Source: Linanthus parryae (lineage: Eukaryota; Streptophyta; Magnoliopsida; Ericales; Polemoniaceae). From it: DNA of 64,000 nucleotides. The stretch spans positions 16,503,922-16,567,921 of the forward strand of contig JALGPY010000012.1 of the NCBI GenBank assembly GCA_023055425.1. The letters are read 5' to 3'. The number at the start of each line of letters is the position of its first letter. The first letter of the stretch is position 1. Positions 1 through 9,892 of this stretch are shown piece by piece. The notes beneath the pieces were generated by a model that saw only the letters and a list, made by a program, of their open reading frames with translations, had not been told where the DNA came from and searched no databases. The translations under genes were made by a program, and so were the position numbers.

Positions 1-672
1 TTCCTCTCCCCGTGGAAGGCTGGCGAAGTGGTACATATCTCGCAGTATGATATCACGTGCGCTCAACCAAAGGAAATTAAGTCTCAGGCAGTGGCAGATT
101 TATTGGCACATTTCCCAGACAACAATCATGAGCCAATGGTAGAGGAGGATGTAGAAGGACCTGAGATTTATGCGATTGAGGCACTATATTGGAAGTTGCA
201 TTTCGATGGTTCATCAACAAGAAAAGGATGAGGAATTGGTGTTGTCTTGACTAACCCAGATGGAGAAGTCATTCAAATGTCAACAAAGTTTGATTTCCCA
301 GTCACTAACAATGAAGCAGAATATGAGGCTTTAATTGCAGGGCTCCTCGCAGCCAAGACGTTGGAAGTAAACAACTTGATGGTCATGGGAGATTCGAAGC
401 TCATTGTTAAACAGGCCTCAGGCGAGTATGGCTTGAAGGAGATCAACCTGTTAACTTATTGGACTATGGTTCAGAAGCTGGTACAACAGTTCCATGATGT
501 CAAGTATGAGCATACTCCTAGAGCTGATAATCGACATGCAGATGCTTTAGCCACCTTGGGATCCAAAATCAGTGCCGACAAATGTCCAGCAAGGATTTTG
601 ATTGAAGTCAGAACCACCCCAGCTTTGGCACAAGAGCTATGCGGGGAGGAGCCTGTTGATGCTGAAGACTAG
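1..672 (+). pseudogene. Tat pol fragment: end of first RNase H and second (archaeal-like) RNase H
   Basis: Bases 1-170 encode the end of the conventional RT-linked RNase H, recognisable from ISQYDITCAQPKEIKSQAVA. From about 184 a second RNase H of the RVT_3 type follows: the motifs EAEYEALIAGLLAAK, MGDSKLIVKQASGEYG and HTPRADNRHADALA carry the catalytic Glu, Asp and terminal Asp pattern. A TGA at 229-231 interrupts the first strand of this domain, and a TAG at 670-672 ends it. Both stops also occur in copy 2. Dual RNase H is a hallmark of plant Tat elements. The frame is otherwise clean, so the domain is recognisable but cannot be made as one protein. Confidence 0.85.
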
Positions 673-2230
673 AGAAGGGCTATACTGCACGAGATTGCTG
701 AAGGAACGAGCAAAGAAAATTGGGCATCCACAAAGGGCTATTGTGTGCACGATAACTCCCTCTACTTTAAGGGACCAGGAGGAGTACTCATGCGATGTGT
801 CTCGAGGCAGGAAGGGCAGGCACTATTAGAGAAAATCCACCAACACTCCGGTGAAGAAAATGAAGTGTCCATCTATAGGAAAGCTCAGAGATATGGGATT
901 CACTGGCCAGAAATGTCAACATATGCTGCAGTTATTCAAGGGAACTGCGAGAATTGCGCATTGGTCAAAGATTCCTTAGAAATTGCTGCAATCGATGACG
1001 ACACAGATTGGAGTAAGCCGCTGTTGACTACTTGACGGAAGGAATTGAACCAACTCAGAGAAAAGAAGCTGAAAAACTCAAGAGAAAGGCAACCCGATAT
1101 GTTGTAAAGGAAAACATACTCTGGCGAAGAGGTCACGAAGGGAATCTGCTCAGATGTTTGTATAGCCAAGAAGCACAAGAAGTAATGGATTTTTCTCATC
1201 AAGTAGAGCACCAAAGGGGCGCGAAGTTATGCAGACAAATCCTCACTGTTGGTTATTTCTGGCCCACAATGGAAGCAGCCTGTCGCACAAGGGTCAAAAG
1301 GTCTCAAGAATACCAGTTCAAAGGCAACCTTGTACACGCCCTGCTGTAGACTTGCATGTGTTGGGAACGCCTTGGCCATTTCACACATGGGATTTGGATT
1401 TTATTGGCCCTATTCGACCAGCCTCACATGGGAATTAGTTCATCCTGACTGCAACTAAGCAATTCACCAAGTGGGTGGAAGCAGTGCCACTCAAGACAGC
1501 AAACGCACTGGCGGTTGTTAACTTTATCCAAGAGAATATTATATACCGCTTTGGGATTCCCAATTCTATTCTCTATGACAAGGGCACTCCTTTCGTGAAT
1601 AGACAAGTGGCTGCGAAGCTCGCAGAGTACAATATAAGGAAGGTGTGTTCCACGCCCTATTATCCGAAGGGTAATGGACAAACAGAAGCAAAAAACAAGA
1701 CATTGATAAGGATCCTAAGCAAAATAGTCGCAGATGATCACAAGAAGTAGGCAAATTCCCTAAGTCTGGCTCTATGGGCATATCGCACCTCACCGAGGAC
1801 TCCCACAGGAGTCTCCCCTTTCCTTCTATGCTATGGAGCCGAGGCTGTTGTCCCAACTGAAATCAAAGTTAACTCTACAAGGATAGCCTTTCATGATTTG
1901 TACGAGAATCAACGTGACCACAATCTTATACTGCTGGATGAAAGGTGTGAAGAGTCCAAGAGAGCTAACACAAGGTACAAAGAAAGGATCGCTCGCGCAT
2001 ACAACAAAATTGTTCAACATCGGGACTTTGCAGTTGGGGATCTGGTTTTACGAGCTTCAGATCACTGTATGCGAGAAGCAGTTCACCCTAAGTTCGCTTC
2101 TAACTGGGAAGGACCGTTCGAAGTCAAAGGAGTGTTCGATAGTGATTACTGCACCATTCAGAGGCTTCATGGGACTGCAACAACTCCGAGTCCAATCAAC
2201 ATGTGCTGGATTAAGAAGTGCTATCCTTAG
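673..2230 (+). pseudogene. Tat integrase, copy 1, frameshifted
   Basis: The integrase is split over three frames (about 745-1035, 1032-1349 and 1475-2230). The zinc-binding region is readable, but its Cys-x-x-Cys has become Ser/Tyr (KRSQEYQ), in both copies. The catalytic core shows WDLDFIGPI with the first Asp, YDKGTPF with the second Asp and a Glu in GQTEAKNKT. A TAG at 1748-1750 replaces a conserved Trp codon before the AYRTSPRTPTG motif. The C-terminal part, VGDLVLRASDH onward, resembles the usual GPY/F-like end and stops at the TAG at 2228-2230. No chromodomain follows, as expected for Tat and unlike the Tekay element in this window. Confidence 0.85.
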
Positions 2231-2300
2231 CCTTGTCTATTTGCTTTTCAATTCATATGTTTTATTACTCCTCATTTCATATGTATTCAGCATTGCTTCC

Positions 2301-2374
2301 TCCCATATGAGGAATCTGTTCTCGTGCTCCTCCCATATGAGGATGCTTTAAAAATAATAACTCTCCCATATGAG
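2301..2374. repeat. Three CCCATATGAGG palindromic motifs after pol
   Basis: The near-palindrome TCCCATATGAGGA occurs at 2301 and 2331, and a variant (TCCCATATGAGAGA) at 2364, just downstream of the pol stop. The set is kept in copy 2 (about 52945-53017). The function is unknown. They begin the repeat-rich 3' untranslated zone. Confidence 0.7.
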
Positions 2375-2448
2375 AGAACTATATCAAATTATTGTCTTGT
2401 CGCTCCATTTACTTAATTGTTCATATTACTTATACCTGCTAATTCATT

Positions 2449-2720
2449 CAAAGCCTATCTACCCAGATAGCAGCGGTAATAAAAACATGATCCTATGAGA
2501 TCCAAAGCCTATCTGTTTAGATAGCAGCAATAACAAAAATGATCCTATGCGATCCAAAGCCTATCTGCCTAGATAGCAACAATAACAAAACATGATCCCA
2601 TTTGATCCAAAGCCTATCTGCCTAGATAGCAGCAATAAGAAAATGATCCTATGCGATCCAAATCCTATCTGTCTAGGTAGCAATTCATTCAAAGAATATC
2701 TGGCTAGATAGCAACGAAGC
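2449..2720 (+). repeat. About 5 tandem 50-54 bp subrepeats in the Tat 3' UTR
   Basis: Units start with CAAAGCCTATCTGCC and end with GATCCTATGCGATC. There are four clear units from 2449 to about 2660, then one or two decayed units to 2720. Each unit contains an inverted repeat, CTATCT-nnnn-AGATAG, that could fold as a hairpin. Tandem repeats at this position, between integrase and the antisense ORFs, are characteristic of Ogre/Tat-type elements and have been proposed as seeds for satellite DNA. The unit number is the same in copy 2 (53093-53360), so the array has not changed since the copies separated. Confidence 0.85.
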
Positions 2721-3022
2721 AGAGTTTGTTTCGTCGTATAGCAAGTTAGTACGCGAAGTTACAGTCTATTATAGTAGACAAAACAGCAAATGAAAAGCAT
2801 ACTTTCATAACAGTCAAATGCGGCTTACAATTTATCTTTCTAGATAGCAGCTTAAAGCAAAGCTTACAACGAGGAAAAGCTTCCAATAAAAAATCTAAGC
2901 GTTCCCAAGGAACGATCCTAAGAAAAACACTTAAGCTACGAAACTTGACGCTGTCGTCGACGTTCTCGACCAGAAAAGGGCTCTTGCTTGTACCCTTGAC
3001 ATGGCAAGATGCCAGATGAACT

Positions 3023-3475
3023 TCATGCCTTGAAGGCTGCTGATGTGAATAACAAATGGGAGAACATCTCATGGCGTAGGAAGCTGATTTTGTACAAGGA
3101 ATAAACACACTCACTTGTTTCACCATGACTGAAACAATGGTGGCAAATAGTTCTCCGCTGGAGAACCGGCAAAGATGCACACCGCTCATTACTTGCTGGT
3201 AGAATAGTTGGTACAAAGTTGCGCCTTTTCGGAAAGTCACCAAAGATGACCCCTGCAAACATAATGATAGAAAAGATGTCTTCGTTCCAACGAAAGAGCT
3301 TACACAATTGGTCTTCGCAAATACCAGGCGAATCAGGGGCCTTTTCGGTGAATTCTTTGGAAACCGTTTCCATAGCACAACGCACAAATTCAATCTTGGA
3401 AGACCAGAGCTGATACGAATAAAAGATGGTCAAAGAGCAATACAAACAGTCGTGAGGACTCACTGAAGATGACAT
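3023..3475 (-). CDS. Second antisense ORF of Tat element (150 aa, unknown)
   Basis: An uninterrupted minus-strand frame starts at the ATG at 3475 (MSSSVSPHDCLYCSLTIFYS). I prefer this start to the longer frame up to 3517 because a TATA box lies 52-59 bp upstream of it. The product is Cys- and Phe-rich (CEDQLCKLFRW, RRTICHHCFSHGE), with a short CxxC-like cluster, and I recognise no domain. Near 3114 there is a strong GTGAGT donor and near 3037 an AG acceptor, so the last exon may be spliced; the alternative end is also close by. The homologous ORF in copy 2 has a stop at codon 2. Coding status is supported only by the intact frame, the promoter position and collinearity. Confidence 0.5.
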   Translation of the reverse strand: MSSSVSPHDCLYCSLTIFYSYQLWSSKIEFVRCAMETVSKEFTEKAPDSPGICEDQLCKLFRWNEDIFSIIMFAGVIFGDFPKRRNFVPTILPASNERCASLPVLQRRTICHHCFSHGETSECVYSLYKISFLRHEMFSHLLFTSAAFKA

Positions 3476-3526
3476 TTTGTCAATCACAGGACTTCGGGTG
3501 AAGAACAAAAATAGCAAGAAAAGGGG

Positions 3527-3534
3527 TTTATAAA
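3527..3534 (-). promoter_or_regulatory. TATA box of second antisense ORF
   Basis: The minus strand reads CCTTTATAAACCCC, a textbook plant TATA box, 52-59 bp upstream of the ATG at 3475. It is identical in copy 2 at about 54170-54177. Confidence 0.6.
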
Positions 3535-3861
3535 GGAATCAGAGGAGACTCTTCACTTTCCTGGTCGAGTCAGCAACGGCTCGGAAACAAGCAAGAATCA
3601 ATGACCCTATAAAAGACTACGACGATACAGTAGCACGCCATATTTAATGAACCTTGTTCATGATGAGGGCAGGGCCCACTGCATGAGAAGCATGCCTTAT
3701 TTAATACTATGACGACACGATACCAAGTAATTACGGAAAAGCATGATGCGATAATCATTGCAGAATCGGAATGCGGAAGGAGATCATTCAGAAAAAAAAG
3801 ACCAACATTGTGTTCAAATGATTGAAAGAAAACCGGAATAGCATTACAGCGCATACATCTC
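3535..3861. other. Spacer between the two antisense genes
   Basis: I see no ORF or repeat here. On the minus strand this is the 3' side of the PMD antisense gene and the upstream region of the second antisense gene, so it probably holds the terminator of the former and the promoter of the latter. Confidence 0.5.
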
Positions 3862-6800
3862 TTAAAACAAATCCTTGTCTAATGGATCTTCTGGCGATAA
3901 AAAGAGCGAAGCCTTCTCCGCCTTGGCAACGTCTTGCTTAAATTTTTCAAAACTAGCCTTCATCGCGTGGAAAAGCTTGGCAGCCTCTTGAGCCTTCTTC
4001 TTTTGCGCCTCCAACTTGCTCTTATAAAGGGCAAGGTTGCGGTGGCCATACTTCAGCATAACAGAGTTGAGAATTTTGGTGAACCTCTTAAGAAGAAACC
4101 CAAAATCCAGCTTGCCCTGGGCATTAATTTGAAGCATTTGGCATGCCTCAAAGAACGTCCGCGCGTTCTGAGCTGAAATAGTAACTGGAGTTGTCACAGA
4201 TAGCTGCTTCAGAGTCCAGATGGCTTCAGTCAGGTAAATTCTCCTATCGAAGGGACCAAGCTCCAAATCTCTTGCAAATGACCCTTGATACGACAGGCGC
4301 ATCTTCATAAGCCAGTCCACATCAGATTGCCTCATGCCTGAAGAAACGACGAGTTTAGGTGTACGAACATTAACAAAGAGTTAAAGTAAGTATGAGATAT
4401 GATCATAGTATGACATAGCTGTTCCTTCGATGACTTGGCGCAAGGTGGGAATGCGCACATCTGGGGTTCTTGAAGCATTTCCTTGCTGCATTACTTGACT
4501 ATCATATAAAGCTTCGCGCTCGTCGTAGTCAGCTGGGATGATGTAAGTATCAGCACGCGCAATTGCCGTTGTAGCCTGCGAACCCCACAAACTCTATGCA
4601 TCAGGAACTTAGGAGAATTCCATCTCAACAGAAGGGATGGCAGGGTTCTGCTGAGGAGGACTTGAAACACCAACTGAGGCAGCTGAACTTGGAGGGATTT
4701 GTGGAGAATTGGAACCACTAACCTCAGCAACAGGAGTAACAGTTGATGGAAGAGGGACACCATTGTTATCAGCAGCTGCAGCTTCTCCAGGAGGACCTGT
4801 TTCAAGAGTCTCTACTGAGGCATCCTCATTCACATGCGAGAATGCAGACCAACTTGATGAGTTTCTATTTTCAAAGGGACTTGTTCATTTTCAAGAAATT
4901 CATGTGGCTCAGGAGCGCTCATTGGGGCATCAACATTCTCATGAGATGCCTGGTCTTAGATGACTTGTTCATTTCCGTGAACTGCAGCTCCAGCACCCTC
5001 TGTTTCCATCTCTTCGCCCATGTCATCCTCACTCGCATGCTCATCTTCAGCACCTACCTCTCGCATCTCGGTTCAAGAACATCATCTTCAGGAACCTCAA
5101 TTACATCTTCCAAGGGCTCCCCTGCATATTCTGTAACCATAACAGGCTTCTCTATGTGCGAACTTCGCTCTGGAGCACGAGACATGGGAGACTGATTCCT
5201 CTGCTCAAGAATTATTACATCCTCAGAGTTACTCTGAGCAATGACCTCAGCAGCAGGAACGATGGCACTTCTTAAGAAGACAGGCCTGTTAGCATAACCT
5301 CTAGGAGGGGAGATGAGCTGAACCTCGCACAACAGAGGGTCACAAGGATCAACAGCAGGGGCACTAACACTTGCCTCATCAGTGGTCAAGCTCACAGCTG
5401 GAGCATCAACAATCATGCCTCGCGCAGCAGTAGGCTCACTCGAAGCAGCAACAAGCTCATTCGCAGCAGCACCACCTGCAAGACGAATTTGGACAAGTCA
5501 TTGAGGTAATTGGAGTTATGAACTATTTATTACGTTATGTTCTATGTTCAGATCAAAAGAGCGCACCTCCACACTCATGTTCGATTGCAGCTCCAACATT
5601 ATATGATATAGACGCGACACCATATCCTACAGATGTTCCCTCATCTATCATATCCTTAAGGTGTGTGTGATATGATGTTACGTGAAAGCTCGTTATGATA
5701 GGGAATGATTTTTTAGCTGTATTTATAAACATGGTTCAAATTTTTACCTGAGGGTTCGCCACATTTTCCCACTAACCATCGGCGAATGTCATGTTTAGAC
5801 ACACCGTGCTTTAATGCACCAAAGATTACCTCTTGGTAAGTTACGGCAAGGTTAAATATCATACCTTCTTCATCACCAGCGATTTCCTCAAAATCATGTT
5901 GAGCTTGTTCTAAGGTAGCCACGCTCATGTTACCAGCATGCTGCCCCTCCCGACTTCTCCTTTTCACAGCTTCCACATCATCTTCCTCGCGTTTCCTCCT
6001 CCTCTCTTCTTCCTCAGCGGCCATCCTCTTAGACTCTTCGATGATGGCCTCGTCTATGGGTTCACTAGACGCATCTGAGCGAGAGCTCTTTGTCTTTCAA
6101 CGTTCCTTGGCCAGAAAGTCACTAATGGTCTCAGCATCATCATCTGCGAAGAGGGAATTTGTTTTAACATTACTGTTGAAAAGTTTGATTCAAAGAAGAT
6201 TAAGTTCATTCGTACCTTCCGAACTTTCTTCTCTTGCTTCCTCTTCTTGTTCTTCCTCTTCTCTTTCCTCTTCTACTCTCTCTTCTCTATCTTCCTCTTC
6301 TTCCTGATCATACAGGATAAAATCTTCAACTGCTAGTTCATTTCGGTAATTGCTGCGCAGGATAAAATCTTCTCTTTTCCTTTGGGAGCAGGAGCCTCCA
6401 TGGACGGTGAAGTCGGAGCTTCCCTAGGCGGCAAAGAGATCACAATTGCCTTTTGATTTTTCCTTTTGGCCTTTGGAGCAAATTTTGTGTCTACTTCAGC
6501 AATCTCGCTTATTAGGGAGCGAGCGAATACATCCATCTCCTGGCGCACAAGAGCCTCCACTTTGGGATCCATATCCATAGTCAAAGGGATGACCTGTTTA
6601 CTTCTTTTTGCATGAAGTTTTGAATTGACCAGCGAAGTACTGCGGTCTCTAGATGCGAACCTCCTCAAGCAACACTGAAAAAGGGAAAATTTACGTAAGA
6701 CGTCGCACTTCAAAAAGAGATTGTTTCATGAAAGACAAAGAGGTGTTATTTACCTTAGCGAAAGATTCACTATACTCAATCATGCATCCAACCCCTCCCC

Positions 6801-8503
6801 TGACAGCGGTCATCTTCTCAGAAAAGATCATGTCAGCACATAGGTGATTTTCCTTGTCAAGCAAGGAATAAAAACCATAAGTAGAGTCGGCCAAACTGCA
6901 GATTTGACAGAACGGGAAGGAATTCATTCTAATGGAGGGAGCTCTGCTGATGCGGGGAGAAGCGGAGCAGGCAATCTTGCTTGCTGGATGTTCCAGAAAG
7001 AAATCCAACTTTTGGTGGGGCGACCCTCGCGCTTCCCTGAAGGCTGATTGAAAGGCAGACTTTTAAGCAAAGAAGACTTGCACCTTGATGTCAACAGTCG
7101 CTTGTAGCAACCTCTTTCCACTTAATTAGGCCAGAGGGAAGGTGCCACTGCGTCGTAGCCGAATTGGGGGCAAACGCGAGTGGGGTCAACATCGACCGTG
7201 ATACGCTCATACTTGGGCGATATCTCAGTGATATACTCAGCAAGAGCAGGCAATGAACCTCTCAAGCAACAGAAGACGAATTCCCTGAAATAGCTGGGCC
7301 CTTTAATGAGGCCGTCCTCGGAGATAGGGCCACCTACAGCTGGATACATATTTTCGTAGAATCGCACGTCTGCAATACGCGTGGCATAAGTTCTGGCAGT
7401 AAACATGGCTCGATCGTCTGCGACTAAACTCCATGCACACTTAGGCTCATTCGTTTTATACGACCGTGAATACCTCCCAAACCGAAGCGCAGTCTGAGCA
7501 CCAGGAACATTCCAGGCTCTGGGTTTTGAAGGGACGGGAGCATAGGAAGGCCACCTTTCAGACACCAACATGGTGAGGAAGGAAATGTTGAAAAAAGTCA
7601 GCACATCAAGTCGACCGCGCGACTCTTCAACTACAACTTCAAGTTGGTCCAGCCGATGATAGAGGGTTCCAAACACCAGAGGCCCGAGCGCCACGTTCTT
7701 TCCTAAACATAGCTTGACAACAATAGGCAGAACTTGATAAAAAAACCCCGTCATGAGGATGACCATCGATTAAGTACCGCGAGAGCCAAAAGCAAAGAAA
7801 CCACACAAGGTCCAGCTGTATCCTTTTCCATTGACATAATTCTTTGCCTTGGGATCCTTATTCAATATCTCTCTTGTGAGCTTGCCATTCGCATAATCAC
7901 GGAAGAAGTATTGCACCCATTTTCCCCAAGTTTTCTTCACAGAAGTATCAACCAATTGAAATTCTGGAAGGGCTGCCGCAGATGTCCAACGGGTAGAAAT
8001 CTTCTGACTTCTGCTATGCATTCCACCATTTGCGCATATAGGGCGAGCTCTTCATCAATTTCTAGTGCAGAAAAGGGATCGACCTTGCCCATGGGAGGAA
8101 GTTCATACATCATATGAACGTCCTCCAAGGTGGGGGCTGCCTCAAACTCAGCAAAATGGAAGGTATGAGTTACGGGCGAGTACCTGGAAAAGAGATTAAG
8201 AAGCATGGTCTAATCCAGTTTTACAGCAGCACCTTTCGTAGCCCGAATGGCGTAATAAACCCCGGCTTGGGTCAGATTGACAGCATAATAGGTCAGTACA
8301 TGATCGATCCACTCATCCATTATTTTCAACTTTTTCACGAAGGCCTGGGTTGAGATATCAATGTCTGGAAGATTCTTTAATTTGGTTCTGGCATGGTAAT
8401 AGTCTTCACCACCCAGATAAGGAGCTTTATTCCACAAAGTTTTGGAAATATCAGGAATTTCCTCAGCCTCCTTCATAGATTTGGTTACCTTTTTCCTAGC
8501 CAT
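3862..8503 (-). pseudogene. Spliced antisense PMD gene of Tat element, copy 1, decayed
   Basis: This is a multi-exon minus-strand gene from the ATG at 8503 to the TAA before 3862. Exon 2 encodes a plant mobile domain (PMD): YSPVTHTFHFAEFE, APTLEDVHMMYEL, RDYANGKL and GPLVFGTLYHRLDQL. Four downstream introns join in frame: 6753-6675 (AAG/GTAAAT to TTTCAG), 6215-6144, 5747-5476 and 4418-4338. After the PMD come a charged, Glu-rich segment (about 6300-5900), a Ser/Pro/Ala-rich acidic linker (5475-4600) and a coiled coil with LEAQKKKAQEAAKLFHAMKA near the end. Breaks: CAG to TAG in the KLDQ motif, frameshifts near 7780 and 7000, one near 5060, and loss of the last donor (GT to CT, 4418-4417). PMD proteins include MAIN and MAIL1 of Arabidopsis, which act in gene expression and transposon silencing; the role in elements is unknown. 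Confidence 0.8.
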
Positions 8504-8505
8504 TT

Positions 8506-8866
8506 CTACAACAAAGCAAGAAAAAGGGGGGAGAAATATATCCACTTTAAGTTTTTAAGCAGAAATTCAAGAGCAAGTCTTACGAGTTTTCGAAGAATTT
8601 TATGGTTCAGTGTCAAGAATGCCAAGTTTCTGGCTTTCAAGTTGACTGATATGAACTTCGATTTTAGGAATTACCAGTTATGGGTTCAGAATTTCAGAAA
8701 GCTATCGTTTCAAAATTTCGATCTTTTAGGGTTTTATAACCTTTTCCACAATTACAAGCAATGGTGAGTTTCACGTGTTTCTGGTTTTTAGATTCAACAG
8801 ATTCAAAACATTTTAAGAGAAAGATACTTATACGAGAAGCATTAATCCAAAATTGAGTGAGCCAAC
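8506..8866 (-). other. 5'UTR intron of antisense PMD gene, copy 1
   Basis: The donor CACAAG/GTTGGC (GT at 8866-8865) and the acceptor after a C/T-rich tract, TTTGTTGTAG, end at 8506, three bases before the ATG. The same donor and an acceptor at the same place before the ATG occur in copy 2 (59501-59141) and in the third element (62471-62726). The flanking exon sequence is conserved while the intron interior differs in length. Confidence 0.65.
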
Positions 8867-9005
8867 CTTGTGTTTTTGAAGCGATTTTAAGGAGTCGACT
8901 TGCCAAGAAGAACTGGTGGTTGATTATCTGGAGTTGCTCTCGGAGGTTCTTAGAAAACATTCACTCTAGAGAGAAGCAGTAGCTTGCAACAATGGAAGAT
9001 GATGA

Positions 9006-9014
9006 GTATTTATT
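9006..9014 (-). promoter_or_regulatory. TATA-like box of antisense PMD gene, copy 1
   Basis: The minus strand reads TTTGAATAAATACTC, about 140 bp upstream of the 5'UTR donor site. AATAAATAC is kept in copy 2 (59642-59650), and GATAAATACC sits at the matching place in the third element (62306). It places the antisense start about 300 bp inside the 3' LTR. Confidence 0.5.
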
Positions 9015-9263
9015 CAAATCCTCTGAAGAGTCGCGTCCTTTCAGTGGTCGAATCACAATAGTCACCGCCGAATCGCGCAATCACAGGCCTATGCTGATTT
9101 CACGGCTAAAACCCTAGAGGAATAGAAGGAACGACTCTAGGGATTCTAGGTCATAATGACACGCACGGGGGCTGATTTCCCATACATTTGAATTGGTGCG
9201 TAGGTACAACGTGCGTGCTGGTTTTTACATATTGAAGTCTACCCGATTAGTGTCTCCACGCGC

Positions 9264-9277
9264 AAAAAGGGGGCTAA
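9264..9277 (+). other. Polypurine tract of Tat copy 1
   Basis: AAAAAGGGGGCTAA lies directly before the 3' LTR, as required for plus-strand priming. The same tract is at 59900-59913, and its complement is at 62045-62058 in the third element. Confidence 0.8.
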
Positions 9278-9892
9278 TATAGATAGTGTGTTCTAGCCGC
9301 ATGGGTCAGCTTACACGTGGCAGCCATCTATCACACCTAGCTGTGCTCCACACACACAGGATCACTACCTATGCTGATCCACGTGGGGGCTGCGAGACAG
9401 GGCCCTCACACATCATTCCACAGGGGACTTGTAAGGACTTAGTGGTTTGGAGGCTAGAGTAAGTTCTGTCGCGCGCGAGCGACAACCAAGCCCGCGCGCA
9501 ACCCTTGGTAACTTCTTTGAGAGATTTATGGCCACGTGTCCCATAAACCCGGTCAACCTCATAACGATTCCGGTTTACGCGGACGAAGTGCGTAACGGTC
9601 CCTACATATGCGGTCGAACGTGCCGTTATGGTTGAGGTAATTAAGCCGCCATTAATGAGCGCATTAACCCACTACAACGGTCATATTCCCCATTATATAT
9701 AAGATTGTTAACCCTTCGTTGCAATCTTTTGACCTGATAACTACGCGGAAGCTCTGGCCAAATACTGTCTCTCTCTGTTTCAGTTATCATTGTCTTACTC
9801 TCTCCCTACTCACTACCTTACACTTCCTTGTGTTCCTATTCTCTACTCTTGGTGTACAGTTGAATCTTCCTCAAAGGAATCTCATGTACACA
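9278..9892 (+). repeat. 3' LTR of Tat copy 1 (615 bp)
   Basis: The right boundary is set by TGTACACA, where identity with the 5' LTR of copy 2 ends (9892, 46641). The left boundary is set by comparison with the 5' LTR start TGTAGATAG and with the third element's TGTAGATAC. Here the terminal TG has mutated to TA, as it also has in the 3' LTR of copy 2. Length matches the other two LTRs of the family. It contains three CACGTG G-boxes (9314, 9380, 9533) and a TATA box at 9694. Confidence 0.9.
9694..9702 (+). promoter_or_regulatory. LTR promoter TATA box
   Basis: CATTATATATAAGATTG at 9691-9707 is the only strong plus-strand TATA box in the LTR. Transcription would start near 9725-9735, giving R and U5 of about 160 bp. 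The G-boxes at 9314, 9380 and 9533 lie in the upstream U3 part. Confidence 0.65.

Larger units (their letters stand above)
1..9892 (+). mobile_element. Tat-lineage Ty3/gypsy element, copy 1 (5' part outside window)
   Basis: The window opens inside the RNase H region of a Ty3/gypsy element and runs through a second RNase H, integrase, a 3' tandem-repeat zone, two minus-strand antisense genes and a 3' LTR. Its sequence is collinear with 50644-60528, with only a few bases of net length difference and roughly 2 percent mismatch where I compared it. The Tat lineage is indicated by the second, archaeal-like RNase H, by the long 3' untranslated region with tandem repeats, and by antisense ORFs between integrase and the 3' LTR, a feature known from Tat relatives such as Grande and Retand. 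By analogy with copy 2, the 5' LTR should lie about 4.6 kb left of the window. Confidence 0.9.

Noticed and set aside
1893..2351. 152-codon plus-strand ORF and its twin at 52537
   Set aside because: It is an alternate frame of the integrase C-terminus; the C-terminal motifs are in the other frame.
2449..2720. CRISPR-like regular repeats with palindromes
   Set aside because: Units are directly adjacent tandem repeats with no unique spacers, in a plant retrotransposon 3' UTR, and the same array exists in copy 2.
5927..6307. Ser/Leu-rich plus-strand ORF of 126 codons
   Set aside because: It is the shadow of the Glu-rich, charged region of the antisense gene.
7734..8117. Plus-strand ORF opposite the PMD region and its twin at 58381
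   Set aside because: It shows no family resemblance; the minus strand carries clear PMD motifs.
9447..9635. 62-codon ORF in the Tat LTR, repeated at 46196 and 60083
   Set aside because: It lies upstream of the LTR TATA box in U3 and is present only because the LTR is repeated; no coding pattern.
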